From Myroides phaeus (lineage in GTDB: Bacteria > Bacteroidota > Bacteroidia > Flavobacteriales > Flavobacteriaceae), in assembly GCF_009799805.1 (NCBI RefSeq), contig NZ_CP047050.1, positions 124,001 to 188,000 on the forward strand: DNA of 64,000 bases, given 5' to 3'. Positions 43,234 to 51,931 of this stretch are shown piece after piece. Numbering within the stretch: the stretch's first letter is position 1; each line of letters begins with the position of its first letter. A program made the translations under genes and the position numbers. The notes beneath the pieces were generated by a model. It searched no databases, was not told the origin of the DNA, and worked only from the letters and a program-made list of their open reading frames with translations.

Positions 43234-43884
43234 ATGTTTCACAAAGAAGGAACGAAAATTATTTTTTACTCATTAGTAGTAGCTGTAGGATTAGTCGTTT
43301 TAGCTGATGTATTAATTGATATCGACTGGATAAGAATGATCGTACAATCAATTGTACTTATATTCTTAATCTTAATACTTCAATTTTTCAGAAACCCTAA
43401 TAGAAGTGTTACTCCAAATGACAATACTGTTTTAGCACCTGTTGATGGAAAAGTAGTTGTAATTGAAGAGGTGTACGAACCAGAATATTTTAAGGAAAAA
43501 AGACTTATGGTTTCTATCTTTATGTCTCCTTTAAACGTACACGTAACGCGTTATGGGCTGAGTGGATTAATTAAATACAGTCAATACCACGCTGGTAAAT
43601 ATTTAGTTGCTTGGCATCCTAAAGCAAGTGAAGAAAACGAACGCACTACTGTTGTAGTAGAAAACCCAGTATTTGGAGAAATTATGTATAGACAAATCGC
43701 CGGTGCTTTAGCAAGACGTATTGTAAATTATGCTAAGCCAGGTATGAAAGTCGTTCAAGGTACTGATGCTGGATTTATTAAATTTGGCTCAAGAGTAGAT
43801 TTATACTTCCCTATTGGAACAAAAATTGAAGTAGCTTTAGATCAAAAAGCAGTTGGAAATAAAACAGTAATTGCACAAAAATAA
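43234..43884 (+). CDS. psd: Phosphatidylserine decarboxylase family protein
   Basis: 216 residues, the short PSD type. Two N-terminal membrane helices (about 7-45), then FRNPNRSVTPNDNTVLAPVDGKVV, FMSPLNVHVTRYGLSG and YHAGKYLVAWHPKASEENER. The autocleavage Gly-Ser that yields the pyruvoyl group is in FIKFGSRVDLYFP (near residue 187), where E. coli has LGST. It decarboxylates phosphatidylserine to phosphatidylethanolamine. In the operon it directly uses the product line started by CdsA. Confidence 0.93.
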   Translation: MFHKEGTKIIFYSLVVAVGLVVLADVLIDIDWIRMIVQSIVLIFLILILQFFRNPNRSVTPNDNTVLAPVDGKVVVIEEVYEPEYFKEKRLMVSIFMSPLNVHVTRYGLSGLIKYSQYHAGKYLVAWHPKASEENERTTVVVENPVFGEIMYRQIAGALARRIVNYAKPGMKVVQGTDAGFIKFGSRVDLYFPIGTKIEVALDQKAVGNKTVIAQK

Positions 43885-43887
43885 ATA

Positions 43888-44154
43888 ATGAGCAATTTAG
43901 ATATAGAATTTAAAGAAGCATATAAACGTATTTCAGAGGAAGCTAAAAACCTTCCTGCTGATGTAATGTTACGCATATATGCCTATTACAAACAAGCTAC
44001 AAACGGATTAAGTCATAAAGACTTTGAAGAAATGTCATTTGACATTAAAAAGGCCTTTAAGTTTAATGCGTGGACACAAGTAAGTCATTTATCAATGACT
44101 GAAGCTAAAGAGGAGTATATTAAAATAGCTAAAGAGATATTTAAAAATGATTAA
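43888..44154 (+). CDS. Acyl-CoA-binding protein
   Basis: 88 residues, a complete ACBP domain: FKEAYKRISEEAKNLPADVMLRIYAYYKQAT, then KFNAWTQVSHLSMTEAKEEYIKIA. The tyrosine/lysine pair YAYYKQAT and the KxxAW motif (here KFNAWTQ) contact the CoA and acyl chain in eukaryotic ACBPs. It is a soluble carrier for long-chain acyl-CoA esters. ACBPs are uncommon in bacteria, but its position after psd fits a lipid role. Overlaps the next gene by 8 nt. Confidence 0.9.
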   Translation: MSNLDIEFKEAYKRISEEAKNLPADVMLRIYAYYKQATNGLSHKDFEEMSFDIKKAFKFNAWTQVSHLSMTEAKEEYIKIAKEIFKND

Positions 44155-44938
44155 GCTTAAACGAAATATTGCAATTTTATTTTGTTCTAACTTATTGTTA
44201 TTTTCTTCTTGTGGACATAAAAACGACCTAACAGAAGTTGAAATACCAGAAAGAGAAGCTTTTAATATTCAGAAAAGTGATTTCCCCGATCCTGCTACTA
44301 TCAAAACTAAGCAAGGTCCTTTTGAAATGCGCGGATTACCATATAACTTCAATGATTTTGAAGTTATAGTAAAACCTGAAACTGCTTTCATTCATTTTGA
44401 CAAAGTTCATTTAGACTATGCAAATCGACTAAATACAGCCGTACACGGAACTCCTTTTGAAAAAGATGAGATAAGTACTTTAATAACGCGTATCGATAGT
44501 AGATACTCTAATTTGAAAAACTTTTCTGGTGCTTATTACAATCACAATATTTTTTGGCAATCAATTAATCCAAAAAGTGAAAGTAAACCGAATGAAACCT
44601 TAGCTAAACTGATTGTTGAATCTTTTGGCTCAATAAACGAATTAAAAAGCGAATTCGTTAATAAAGGAAATGCTTTAGTTGGATCAGGTTGGATATGGCT
44701 TACTATTTTACCTAATGGAAAATTAAGTGTTGTAACCACATTAAACAATGATAGTCCTAATATGCCTGAATTGCAATTAGGTAAACCTTTATTAGGAATA
44801 GATTTATGGGAGCATGCTTATTTTGACACTTATAAAAATGACAAAAAATCTTACATTGAAACTTGTTATAAATATTTCAATTGGGATACAGCAAATAAAG
44901 AATTTATAGTTGATGTAGAATCAACAGAAGCAAACTAA
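44147..44938 (+). CDS. Exported Fe/Mn superoxide dismutase, lipoprotein
   Basis: 263 residues: lipoprotein-type N-terminus (MIKLKRNIAILFCSNLLLFSSC), then about 50 linker residues, then a Fe/Mn-SOD domain. The metal ligands are visible: His in AFIHFDKVHLDYANRLN, His in GAYYNHNIFWQS, and Asp and His in LGIDLWEHAYFDTYKND. GSGWIWLTIL is conserved. It dismutates superoxide outside the cytoplasm. The start overlaps the ACBP stop by 8 nt (translation coupling). Metal choice (Fe or Mn) is not decided by the sequence. Last gene of the operon. Confidence 0.92.
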   Translation: MIKLKRNIAILFCSNLLLFSSCGHKNDLTEVEIPEREAFNIQKSDFPDPATIKTKQGPFEMRGLPYNFNDFEVIVKPETAFIHFDKVHLDYANRLNTAVHGTPFEKDEISTLITRIDSRYSNLKNFSGAYYNHNIFWQSINPKSESKPNETLAKLIVESFGSINELKSEFVNKGNALVGSGWIWLTILPNGKLSVVTTLNNDSPNMPELQLGKPLLGIDLWEHAYFDTYKNDKKSYIETCYKYFNWDTANKEFIVDVESTEAN

Positions 44939-44972
44939 AAAAGGCAGATATCATATGATATCTGCCTTTTTT
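44937..44972. terminator. Bidirectional terminator between the sod operon and dnaB
   Basis: A 36-nt perfect palindrome: AAAAAAGGCAGATATCA and its complement around TA. T tracts serve both strands; dnaB ends 22 bp to the right. Confidence 0.9.
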
Positions 44973-44993
44973 AGTCTATTATAATTACTCCTT

Positions 44994-46550
44994 TTAAAAA
45001 GGAACATCATCATCGTTAAAATTATTGTTCGCTGGACTATTAAATACTTGTGAAGCTGGAGGGAGAGTATTAGTTAGGTTTTGCCCATAACCTTGGTTCC
45101 CTTCTTCATTCATTGCTGATGAAATAAAGCCTGTTCCAAAACTATCTTCCTCAAGATTATCAAACTTACCAAATTGTCCTAAGAACTTCAGTCTTATGTT
45201 ATCTAATCCACCATTTCTGTGTTTTGCTACAATAAATTCAGCTTGTCCTGCAGTTGGACTTCTTTCTTCATCATCCCATTCTTCAATTTTATAGTACTCT
45301 GGTCGATAAATAAACGATACAATATCCGCATCTTGCTCAATCGCCCCAGACTCCCTTAAATCGGATAATAAAGGTCTTTTTGACGTACCACGCGTTTCCA
45401 CAGCACGCGATAACTGAGATAAGGCAATAACAGGAACATCAAGCTCTTTTGCTAATGCTTTCAAAGTACGTGAAATAGTAGAAATCTCTTGCTCACGGTT
45501 TCCTCCTCCTTTAGAATTACCTCCTGCAGTCATTAACTGCAAATAGTCAATAATAATCAACTTAATACCGTGTTGTGAAGCTAAACGTCTTGCTTTTGCA
45601 CGTAAATCGAAAATAGACAATGAAGGCGTATCATCAATAAATAAAGGTGCACGTTCTAAGTCCTTTACCTTCACGTTTAATTGTTCCCACTCGTGCTTTT
45701 CTAATTTACCTGTACGTAGTTTTTCTGATGAAAGACCTGTTTCAGATGAAATCAAACGAGTAATCAACTGTACAGAAGACATCTCTAATGAAAACACAGC
45801 TACACCAGCTCCTGAATCAATCGCGATATTACGTGCCATAGACAAGACAAAAGCTGTCTTACCCATACCAGGACGAGCAGCAATAATGATCAAGTCACTT
45901 GGTTGCCATCCAGATGTAAGTGCATCAAGTTTATGGAATCCTGTTGGAAGCCCACTTAACCCCTCTTTTGTACTAATTTCTTCAATTCTCTTTTTTGCCT
46001 GAGCAACAAGAGACTGAGCTGTCTCTGAACTCTTTTTAATATTTCCTTGAGTAACTTCATACAACTTAGACTCTGCTTGATCTAATAAATCAAACACATC
46101 ACTTGTCTCGTCGTATGCATTCTCAATAATTTCATTTGAAATGCGAATTAAACTTCTCTGAATGAACTTCTGTAAAATGATACGTGAGTGAAATTCGATA
46201 TGTGCTGAAGACGTAATTTTCTGAGTTAAGCTAACCAAATAGTAATCCCCTCCTACTAAATCAAGTTTTCCATTTTTACGAAGTTGCGTAGAAACAGTTA
46301 ACAAGTCAATAGGTTGGTTACCTACGAATAACTGATCAATCGCTTCAAAAATATGCTTATGAGCATCTTTATAAAAAGCATCTGGCTGTAAAATATCAAT
46401 TACCTCATCAATACCTTTTTTATCAATCATCATTGCACCCAATACAGCCTCCTCTAAATCAACTGCTTGAGGTGGTAACTTTCCTTTTTCCAGAGAAACG
46501 ATCTCCTTAGAAAAAGACTTCATTGGTCTAAAATCTTTAGCTTGCTCCAT
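44994..46550 (-). CDS. dnaB: Replicative DNA helicase DnaB
   Basis: 518 residues. The N-terminal domain begins LEKGKLPPQAVDLEEAVLGAMMIDKKG; a linker helix and the RecA-like domain follow with Walker A AARPGMGKTAFVLSMARN, VAVFSLEMSS, Walker B LIIIDYLQLM, GLSSEKLRTG and AKHRNGGLDN near the end. A flexible Asn/Pro-rich tail ends with NFNDDDVPF. It unwinds DNA at the replication fork as a hexamer. Upstream a -7 box lies at 46588-46595. A second TAATTTTG at 46555 is too close to the ATG to serve it. Confidence 0.97.
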   Translation of the reverse strand: MEQAKDFRPMKSFSKEIVSLEKGKLPPQAVDLEEAVLGAMMIDKKGIDEVIDILQPDAFYKDAHKHIFEAIDQLFVGNQPIDLLTVSTQLRKNGKLDLVGGDYYLVSLTQKITSSAHIEFHSRIILQKFIQRSLIRISNEIIENAYDETSDVFDLLDQAESKLYEVTQGNIKKSSETAQSLVAQAKKRIEEISTKEGLSGLPTGFHKLDALTSGWQPSDLIIIAARPGMGKTAFVLSMARNIAIDSGAGVAVFSLEMSSVQLITRLISSETGLSSEKLRTGKLEKHEWEQLNVKVKDLERAPLFIDDTPSLSIFDLRAKARRLASQHGIKLIIIDYLQLMTAGGNSKGGGNREQEISTISRTLKALAKELDVPVIALSQLSRAVETRGTSKRPLLSDLRESGAIEQDADIVSFIYRPEYYKIEEWDDEERSPTAGQAEFIVAKHRNGGLDNIRLKFLGQFGKFDNLEEDSFGTGFISSAMNEEGNQGYGQNLTNTLPPASQVFNSPANNNFNDDDVPF

Positions 46551-46587
46551 ATCGCAAAATTACACCTTTTTTAAGTATTACTCAACC

Positions 46588-46595
46588 CAAATATA
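46588..46595 (-). promoter_or_regulatory. -7 box of dnaB
   Basis: TATATTTG on the minus strand; leader about 32 nt to the ATG at 46550. Confidence 0.5.
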
Positions 46596-46638
46596 TAAAT
46601 CAAATAGTTAATTATATAGTCAGGGTATTAAAATAAAA

Positions 46639-46661
46639 AATCCGAGACAATGTCTCGGATT
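46639..46661 (-). terminator. Terminator of accA
   Basis: AATCCGAGAC / GTCTCGGATT, 10-bp stem, AAT loop, T run on the minus strand, 25 bp after the stop. Confidence 0.82.
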
Positions 46662-46685
46662 CAGTTTTATTATCTAAATTTTGAA

Positions 46686-47639
46686 TTAGTCTCTGTATTC
46701 TCCCATTTCAAAATATTTCTCCATACGATTAGCTAAAAGCTTTTCTGTTGGTACTTTCTGTAAAGAAGCATAAGTGTCTACAATGTATTTCTTAACACTT
46801 GCAAAAGTCTCTTCTCTATTAGTATGAGCTCCTCCAAGAGGTTCTTTAATAATATCGTCAACTAACTTATTTTTCTTCATATCAAAAGAAGTTAATTTTA
46901 AAGACTCTGCTGCTTGCTCTTTATATTCCCAGCTTCTCCATAAAATTGAAGAACATGACTCTGGTGAAATAACAGAATACCAAGTATTTTCAAGCATCGT
47001 TACTTTGTCTCCTACACCAATTCCTAAAGCTCCTCCTGAAGCACCTTCACCTACAATAATACAGATGATTGGCACTTTAATACGGAACATTTCGAAAATA
47101 TTACGTGCAATAGCTTCTCCTTGTCCTCTTTCCTCTGCTTCTAAACCAGGATATGCTCCAGGAGTATCAATCAAAGCAACGATTGGAATATTGAATTTCT
47201 CTGCCATTTGCATTAAACGTAGAGCTTTTCTATATCCTTCAGGATTTGCCATTCCGAAGTTTCTAAACTGTCTCGTTTTAGTGTTGTAACCTTTTTGTTG
47301 ACCAACGAACATAAAACTTTGATCACCGATTTTACCTAAACCACCTACCATTGCTTTATCGTCTTTTACATTTCTATCTCCGAAAAGTTCTAAAAATGTA
47401 TCTCCACATAATGCTTTGATATAGTCCATAGTATAAGGTCTATTTGGGTGTCTTGACAATTGAACTCTTTGCCAAGCCGTTAGATTCTTATATATGCTCT
47501 TTTTGGTTTCTTCTAATTTCTTCTCAATTTGTTTGCAAGTCGCTGATACATCAACATCAGATTCCTCTCCTATCAACGTACATTTACCCAACTGCTCTTC
47601 AAGCTCTTTAATTGGAAGTTCAAAATCTAAATATTCCAT
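46686..47639 (-). CDS. accA: Acetyl-CoA carboxylase carboxyltransferase subunit alpha
   Basis: 317 residues, full length. It begins with [14 protein letters not shown] and the ACCA N-terminal helix, then [23 protein letters not shown] and the crotonase-like core [43 protein letters not shown] and [11 protein letters not shown]. With AccD it transfers carboxyl from carboxybiotin to acetyl-CoA, making malonyl-CoA for fatty acid synthesis. It fits with birA, which biotinylates AccB. -7 box TATCTTTG at 47673-47680. Confidence 0.97.
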   Translation of the reverse strand: MEYLDFELPIKELEEQLGKCTLIGEESDVDVSATCKQIEKKLEETKKSIYKNLTAWQRVQLSRHPNRPYTMDYIKALCGDTFLELFGDRNVKDDKAMVGGLGKIGDQSFMFVGQQKGYNTKTRQFRNFGMANPEGYRKALRLMQMAEKFNIPIVALIDTPGAYPGLEAEERGQGEAIARNIFEMFRIKVPIICIIVGEGASGGALGIGVGDKVTMLENTWYSVISPESCSSILWRSWEYKEQAAESLKLTSFDMKKNKLVDDIIKEPLGGAHTNREETFASVKKYIVDTYASLQKVPTEKLLANRMEKYFEMGEYRD

Positions 47640-47672
47640 TTATGATTAAGTTTTAATTTCAATTACGAATTA

Positions 47673-47680
47673 CAAAGATA
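47673..47680 (-). promoter_or_regulatory. -7 box of accA
   Basis: TATCTTTG on the minus strand, 34 bp before the ATG. Confidence 0.5.
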
Positions 47681-47702
47681 AAACAATCCTCGAATAGATA
47701 AG

Positions 47703-48596
47703 CTATTTGAGACTAAGTTTTCTCTTTTTTCTATTTTTTACTATCGCATTTAACACAACAGTACTCAGTATTAATAAGGCTCCAACATAAAATTCGGAGT
47801 TCATTTTTTCACTATCCTTAAACAATAAAACCGCTAATAAAATACCATAAACGGGTTCTAAATTAATAGTCAACATCACGGTAAAAGGCGTTAAAAACTT
47901 CATTATATAAACAGAGCCTAAGAAAGCAAATGCTGTACAAAAAACTCCTAAAATGAAAAGCCAAAACCAATCCGTCAAACTTACTGTAAAAAATTCACTT
48001 GTAAAACTCCCTGTAAAAAGAAGAAATACTGATAGTATTAGCAGACCTCCTAACATCTCATAAAATGTGATAATTGGTGCTGCTGTATGTTTAACTAACT
48101 TGCTATTAATGATTGAAAAAGTGGCTGACAAACAAGCAGATGACAATCCTAAAACTATCCCCTCTACATACTCTCCACTTACACTAAATATTAAAGCTAA
48201 GGCACAGATAACGATAAAGCCAAACAATACTTCGTATCCAATTATTCTTCGTTTAAAAAAGATTGGTTCCAATATAGAAGCAAAAAAAGCTCCTGTGGAT
48301 AAACAAGCTAATGTAACAGAAATATTAGAAACTTTAATTGCCCAAAAGAATGTCAACCAATGCAACGCAATGACTAATCCTGCTCCAAAAAACTGAAGTA
48401 TCTTTCCTTTTGAAGCTTGAAGTGTTTGTCTTTTAAACAAAAACATAATCCCTAAAGTAACGACAGCTATTAAAATACGATACCAAACTAATGGCAACGC
48501 TTCTAAGGTAATTAAATGCCCTAAAATTGCTGTGAATCCCCATATAAAAACGATTATATGAAGATAGATGTAACTTTTTATATTATCTGCGAGCAT
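47703..48596 (-). CDS. EamA/DMT-family transporter
   Basis: 297 residues with ten hydrophobic helices arranged as two EamA repeats (about 8-140 and 150-285). The first repeat shows FIWGFTAILGHLITLEALPLVWYRILIA, and the second ends with EPVYGILLAVLLFKDSE, a family hallmark. It probably exports metabolites such as amino acids or nucleobases; the substrate is unknown. Its first 14 nt overlap the end of the LptF/G-like gene upstream, so it belongs to the tgt-lptG operon. Confidence 0.9.
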   Translation of the reverse strand: MLADNIKSYIYLHIIVFIWGFTAILGHLITLEALPLVWYRILIAVVTLGIMFLFKRQTLQASKGKILQFFGAGLVIALHWLTFFWAIKVSNISVTLACLSTGAFFASILEPIFFKRRIIGYEVLFGFIVICALALIFSVSGEYVEGIVLGLSSACLSATFSIINSKLVKHTAAPIITFYEMLGGLLILSVFLLFTGSFTSEFFTVSLTDWFWLFILGVFCTAFAFLGSVYIMKFLTPFTVMLTINLEPVYGILLAVLLFKDSEKMNSEFYVGALLILSTVVLNAIVKNRKKRKLSLK

Positions 48597-49656
48597 TGCG
48601 TAACAAAAAGATTGCTAAAATACCAAATACTATATTCGGAAACCAAACTGCAAATAATGGAGGAATACTTGACGCCTCTGCAAGCGTACCAAATATTTTG
48701 TCAAAAAACACATAGATAAAGGCTAAAGCAATACCAATTGCTAAGTTAACCCCCATTCCTCCTCTTCTCTTCATTGAAGATACAGATACAGCAATAATCG
48801 TCAAGATAAATGCAGAAACAGGAATACTATATTTTTTATACAATACTACAAGATAGGTATTGATATTAGAAGACCCTCGCATCTGTTCTTTTTCAATAAA
48901 ACGTTTCAGTGGTCCCAATTGCATTGTTTCAGCAGCATAAACTACAGGCGTTAAATCGTCAATATCAAAATCTAACGTCATATCTTTTTGCTCTGCCTTT
49001 TCAAGCTGATCTTCTCCTTCTCCTACATCTCTTTTAAAATAATCATACAACGTATAATTCTCTGTTTCTGGATTCCAAACAATACGGTTTGCTGTCGTTT
49101 TTGACACCAATTTATTCTCGTCAAAAACCTCCATTGAGAAGTTATAACCTGTTTTTGAATTATAATTAAAGTTACTTACGTAGATAAACTCATTCGCACT
49201 AATCTGTCTATAAACATTCTGACTCTCGCGAACCTCATCTCGTTTAAGGTATTTATATCTAAAATCGTTATAGCCCTGACTTGCCTTTGGAACAATAAAA
49301 ACAGACATTATTAACGCAAATAAAGAAACAAATGTAGCTCCTACTATATAAGGTCTTAAAAAACGAGTAAAAGAAATACCCGAACTAAGAATAGCTACAA
49401 TCTCTGTATTATTTGCCAGTTTTGAAGTAAACCAAATAATAGATATAAACAGGAAAATAGGAAACAACATGTTAGCAAAATAAATTGTAAAGTCAAGGTA
49501 ATACAATAGTATCGCCGAAACCGGTACTTTATTTGCTAACATCTTGTTGATTTTCTCAGAGACATCAATAACGATTCCAATCGGTACAAAAAGTAATAAC
49601 ATTACAAAAAATGTTGCCAAATACCTTTTAAGTATATACCAGTCTATAATCTTCAT
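48583..49656 (-). CDS. LptF/LptG family permease
   Basis: 357 residues: MKIIDWYILKRYLATFFVMLLLFVPIGIVIDVSEKINKML starts with the family hallmark 'IDWYILKRYL'. Three N-terminal helices, a large beta-rich periplasmic region (about 120-265) and three C-terminal helices (FILTIIAVSVSSMKRRGG region) are as in LptF/G. It is part of the inner-membrane ABC that moves lipopolysaccharide to the outer membrane, so a partner LptF/G and LptB should lie elsewhere. It follows tgt by 41 bp and overlaps the EamA gene by 14 nt. Confidence 0.92.
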   Translation of the reverse strand: MKIIDWYILKRYLATFFVMLLLFVPIGIVIDVSEKINKMLANKVPVSAILLYYLDFTIYFANMLFPIFLFISIIWFTSKLANNTEIVAILSSGISFTRFLRPYIVGATFVSLFALIMSVFIVPKASQGYNDFRYKYLKRDEVRESQNVYRQISANEFIYVSNFNYNSKTGYNFSMEVFDENKLVSKTTANRIVWNPETENYTLYDYFKRDVGEGEDQLEKAEQKDMTLDFDIDDLTPVVYAAETMQLGPLKRFIEKEQMRGSSNINTYLVVLYKKYSIPVSAFILTIIAVSVSSMKRRGGMGVNLAIGIALAFIYVFFDKIFGTLAEASSIPPLFAVWFPNIVFGILAIFLLRNARR

Positions 49657-49697
49657 ACGAATCTAATTTGATGCTCTTAAAATATTTTAAATAACGT

Positions 49698-50828
49698 TTA
49701 TAAACGTTGTCCTAATTGTTTTACCATTTTGTTTTTCCACTCTGTGAAAGTACCAGCTAAAATCTGACGACGTGCTTCGCGTACTAACCACATATAGAAA
49801 CCTAAATTGTGAATTGTTGCGATTTGTTTCCCTAAAGACTCATTCGCAGCAAACAAGTGACGTAAATATGCTTTTGAATATTCTGTATCTACCCAAGTGT
49901 ACCCATTCTCATCAATCGGTGAAAAATCATTTTCCCACTTCTTGTTTTTCATATTGATAGTACCATTTGCAGTAAACAACATTCCGTTACGTGCATTACG
50001 CGTTGGCATAACACAGTCAAACATATCTACTCCTAAAGCAATATTCTCTAAAATATTAATTGGCGTTCCAACCCCCATTAAATAACGAGGCTTTTCTTTT
50101 GGTAAAATATCAGTTACCAACTCCGTCATTGCATACATTTCTTCTGCTGGTTCTCCTACTGACAATCCTCCAATAGCATTTCCGGCAGCTCCAACATTAG
50201 CGATATACTCTGCTGATTGCTGTCTTAAATCTTTAAATGTACTTCCTTGTACAATTGGAAATAACGTTTGAGAATACCCATACATTTCAGGTACTTTAGC
50301 CAAGTGATCAACACATCTGTCTAACCAACGGTGTGTACGATGCATAGATCTTTTTGCATATCTATAATCACAAGGATAAGGCGTACATTCGTCAAATGCC
50401 ATAATGATATCTGCACCAATTGTTCTTTGAACTTCCATAACACTCTCTGGAGAGAAGAAATGGTAAGAACCATCGATATGAGATTTAAACTTTACTCCCT
50501 CTTCTTTAATCTTACGATTTCCAGAAAGAGAATAAACTTGAAATCCACCACTATCCGTTAAAATATTACGATCCCAGTTCATAAACTTGTGTAATCCTCC
50601 GGCTTGTTTAAGAATCTCCATTTTAGGTCTTAAATAAAGATGGTACGTATTTCCAAGAATAATATCTGGATTTACCTCTTCTTTAAGCTCTCTTTGGTGA
50701 ACTCCTTTTACCGAAGCAACAGTTCCTACTGGCATAAAAATTGGCGTTTCAATAACACCGTGGTCAAGCGTAACTTTCCCGGCACGAGCACGAGAATTAG
50801 CGTCTGTATGTAATAAGTCGAACTTCAT
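49698..50828 (-). CDS. tgt: tRNA-guanine(34) transglycosylase
   Basis: 376 residues, full length. Catalytic aspartates lie in the LTDSGGFQVYSL and MGVGTPINILENIALGVDMFDCVMPTRNARNG regions. The family zinc site (CxCxxC..H) is degenerate: the C-terminal segment NGTINMKNKKWENDFSPIDENGYTWVDTEYSKAYLRHLF has no cysteine. Usual members have CxxxCxxC...H here. It exchanges guanine for preQ1 at position 34 of GUN tRNAs in queuosine synthesis. Leads the operon tgt-lptG-eamA. Confidence 0.95.
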   Translation of the reverse strand: MKFDLLHTDANSRARAGKVTLDHGVIETPIFMPVGTVASVKGVHQRELKEEVNPDIILGNTYHLYLRPKMEILKQAGGLHKFMNWDRNILTDSGGFQVYSLSGNRKIKEEGVKFKSHIDGSYHFFSPESVMEVQRTIGADIIMAFDECTPYPCDYRYAKRSMHRTHRWLDRCVDHLAKVPEMYGYSQTLFPIVQGSTFKDLRQQSAEYIANVGAAGNAIGGLSVGEPAEEMYAMTELVTDILPKEKPRYLMGVGTPINILENIALGVDMFDCVMPTRNARNGMLFTANGTINMKNKKWENDFSPIDENGYTWVDTEYSKAYLRHLFAANESLGKQIATIHNLGFYMWLVREARRQILAGTFTEWKNKMVKQLGQRL

Positions 50829-50848
50829 ATTAATTATTTACAACTGGC

Positions 50849-50856
50849 AAAGATAA
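50849..50856 (-). promoter_or_regulatory. -7 box of tgt-lptG-eamA operon
   Basis: TATCTTTG on the minus strand, 21 bp before the tgt ATG. Confidence 0.5.
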
Positions 50857-50913
50857 AGCAAAACAATGGATGCTTATAAATTTTAATTTATTTTTATATT
50901 TATTCAAAAGTCA

Positions 50914-51930
50914 TTAAGACTGTACTTTATTCCTCAATAATAACCATATAACTATTGGTGCTCCAAATATAGAGGTAACTGCATTAATTGGCAATAAAAA
51001 CGACTCTCCCTTTATTTGTGTCAATATATCACATAACAACATCAATACTCCTCCTAATAAAGCGGTAGAAATAATCAAATAACGATGGCTACTCACTTTT
51101 AACAATAACCGAGCTATATGAGGCACGGCTAAACCTACAAAGGCAATTGGCCCTACAAAAGCTGTAGATACACCTGCCAATAAACTTGTAACCAAAATTA
51201 TCATATTGCGAGAATTTCTGATATTTATTCCCATTGATAAGGCATAGTTATCTCCTAAAAGCAAAGCATCAAGTGTACGTACTAAAAACAAACACCCTAT
51301 TAAACCGATAAAAACTACCGAACTAAATAAGGCGATTGTATCCCAAGTTAAATTGCCCAAACTCCCCATAGACCAAAACGTAAAACGCTTTAATTGTTCT
51401 GCACTACTAAAATAAGTCAGTATACTCACTACAGCATTGGCAAAACTACCAAACATCAACCCTACAATCAAAACAGTTACTGTATTTCTGACTGTATTCG
51501 AAATCAGTAAAACTAATAGTAAAAGGCCTAAGCTTCCTAAAATAGACACTAACGCTATTCCGTAAGATGAAGTCAAAATAGGAACCAATGAAATGGGTAA
51601 AAAAGCAGAACCTAAAATCAAAAATGCAACACCTAAGCTGGCTCCTGAACTAATTCCTAATACATAGGACTCTGCCATAGGATTGCGAAATAAGGTTTGC
51701 ATTAATAGCCCACTCAACGATAGAGCAACTCCTACTAAAACAGCTACAACTGCCTTAGGTAAGCGATAATTAAGAACAATATACTTCCAAGTATCTTTTA
51801 CCTCAACCTCTCCAAACAATATTTGCACTACCTTAAAAAAAGGAATGTGAATGCTCCCAGTAGCAATATTCATTACAAATACCACTGCCAATACAACAAA
51901 TAATCCTCCTATACCTATTTTCTTACTCAT
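50914..51930 (-). CDS. FecCD-family ABC transporter permease (iron complex/cobalamin/heme type)
   Basis: 338 residues with about ten hydrophobic helices. The motif VALSLSGLLMQTLFRNPMAESYVLGISSGASLGVAF is characteristic of FecCD/BtuC permeases, as is AFVGPIAFVGLAVPHIARLLL (the coupling helix). It forms the inner-membrane channel for siderophore, heme or cobalamin import. The 1-bp gap to the upstream substrate-binding lipoprotein gene shows one operon. An ATPase gene is missing downstream; 50914 is followed by tgt's promoter. See 62599-63384. Confidence 0.92.
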   Translation of the reverse strand: MSKKIGIGGLFVVLAVVFVMNIATGSIHIPFFKVVQILFGEVEVKDTWKYIVLNYRLPKAVVAVLVGVALSLSGLLMQTLFRNPMAESYVLGISSGASLGVAFLILGSAFLPISLVPILTSSYGIALVSILGSLGLLLLVLLISNTVRNTVTVLIVGLMFGSFANAVVSILTYFSSAEQLKRFTFWSMGSLGNLTWDTIALFSSVVFIGLIGCLFLVRTLDALLLGDNYALSMGINIRNSRNMIILVTSLLAGVSTAFVGPIAFVGLAVPHIARLLLKVSSHRYLIISTALLGGVLMLLCDILTQIKGESFLLPINAVTSIFGAPIVIWLLLRNKVQS

Positions 51931-51931
51931 C

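Noticed and set aside
46555..46562. TAATTTTG as the dnaB -7 box
   Set aside because: It ends 4 bp before the ATG, so transcription would start at the first codon; a better placed TATATTTG lies at 46588-46595.
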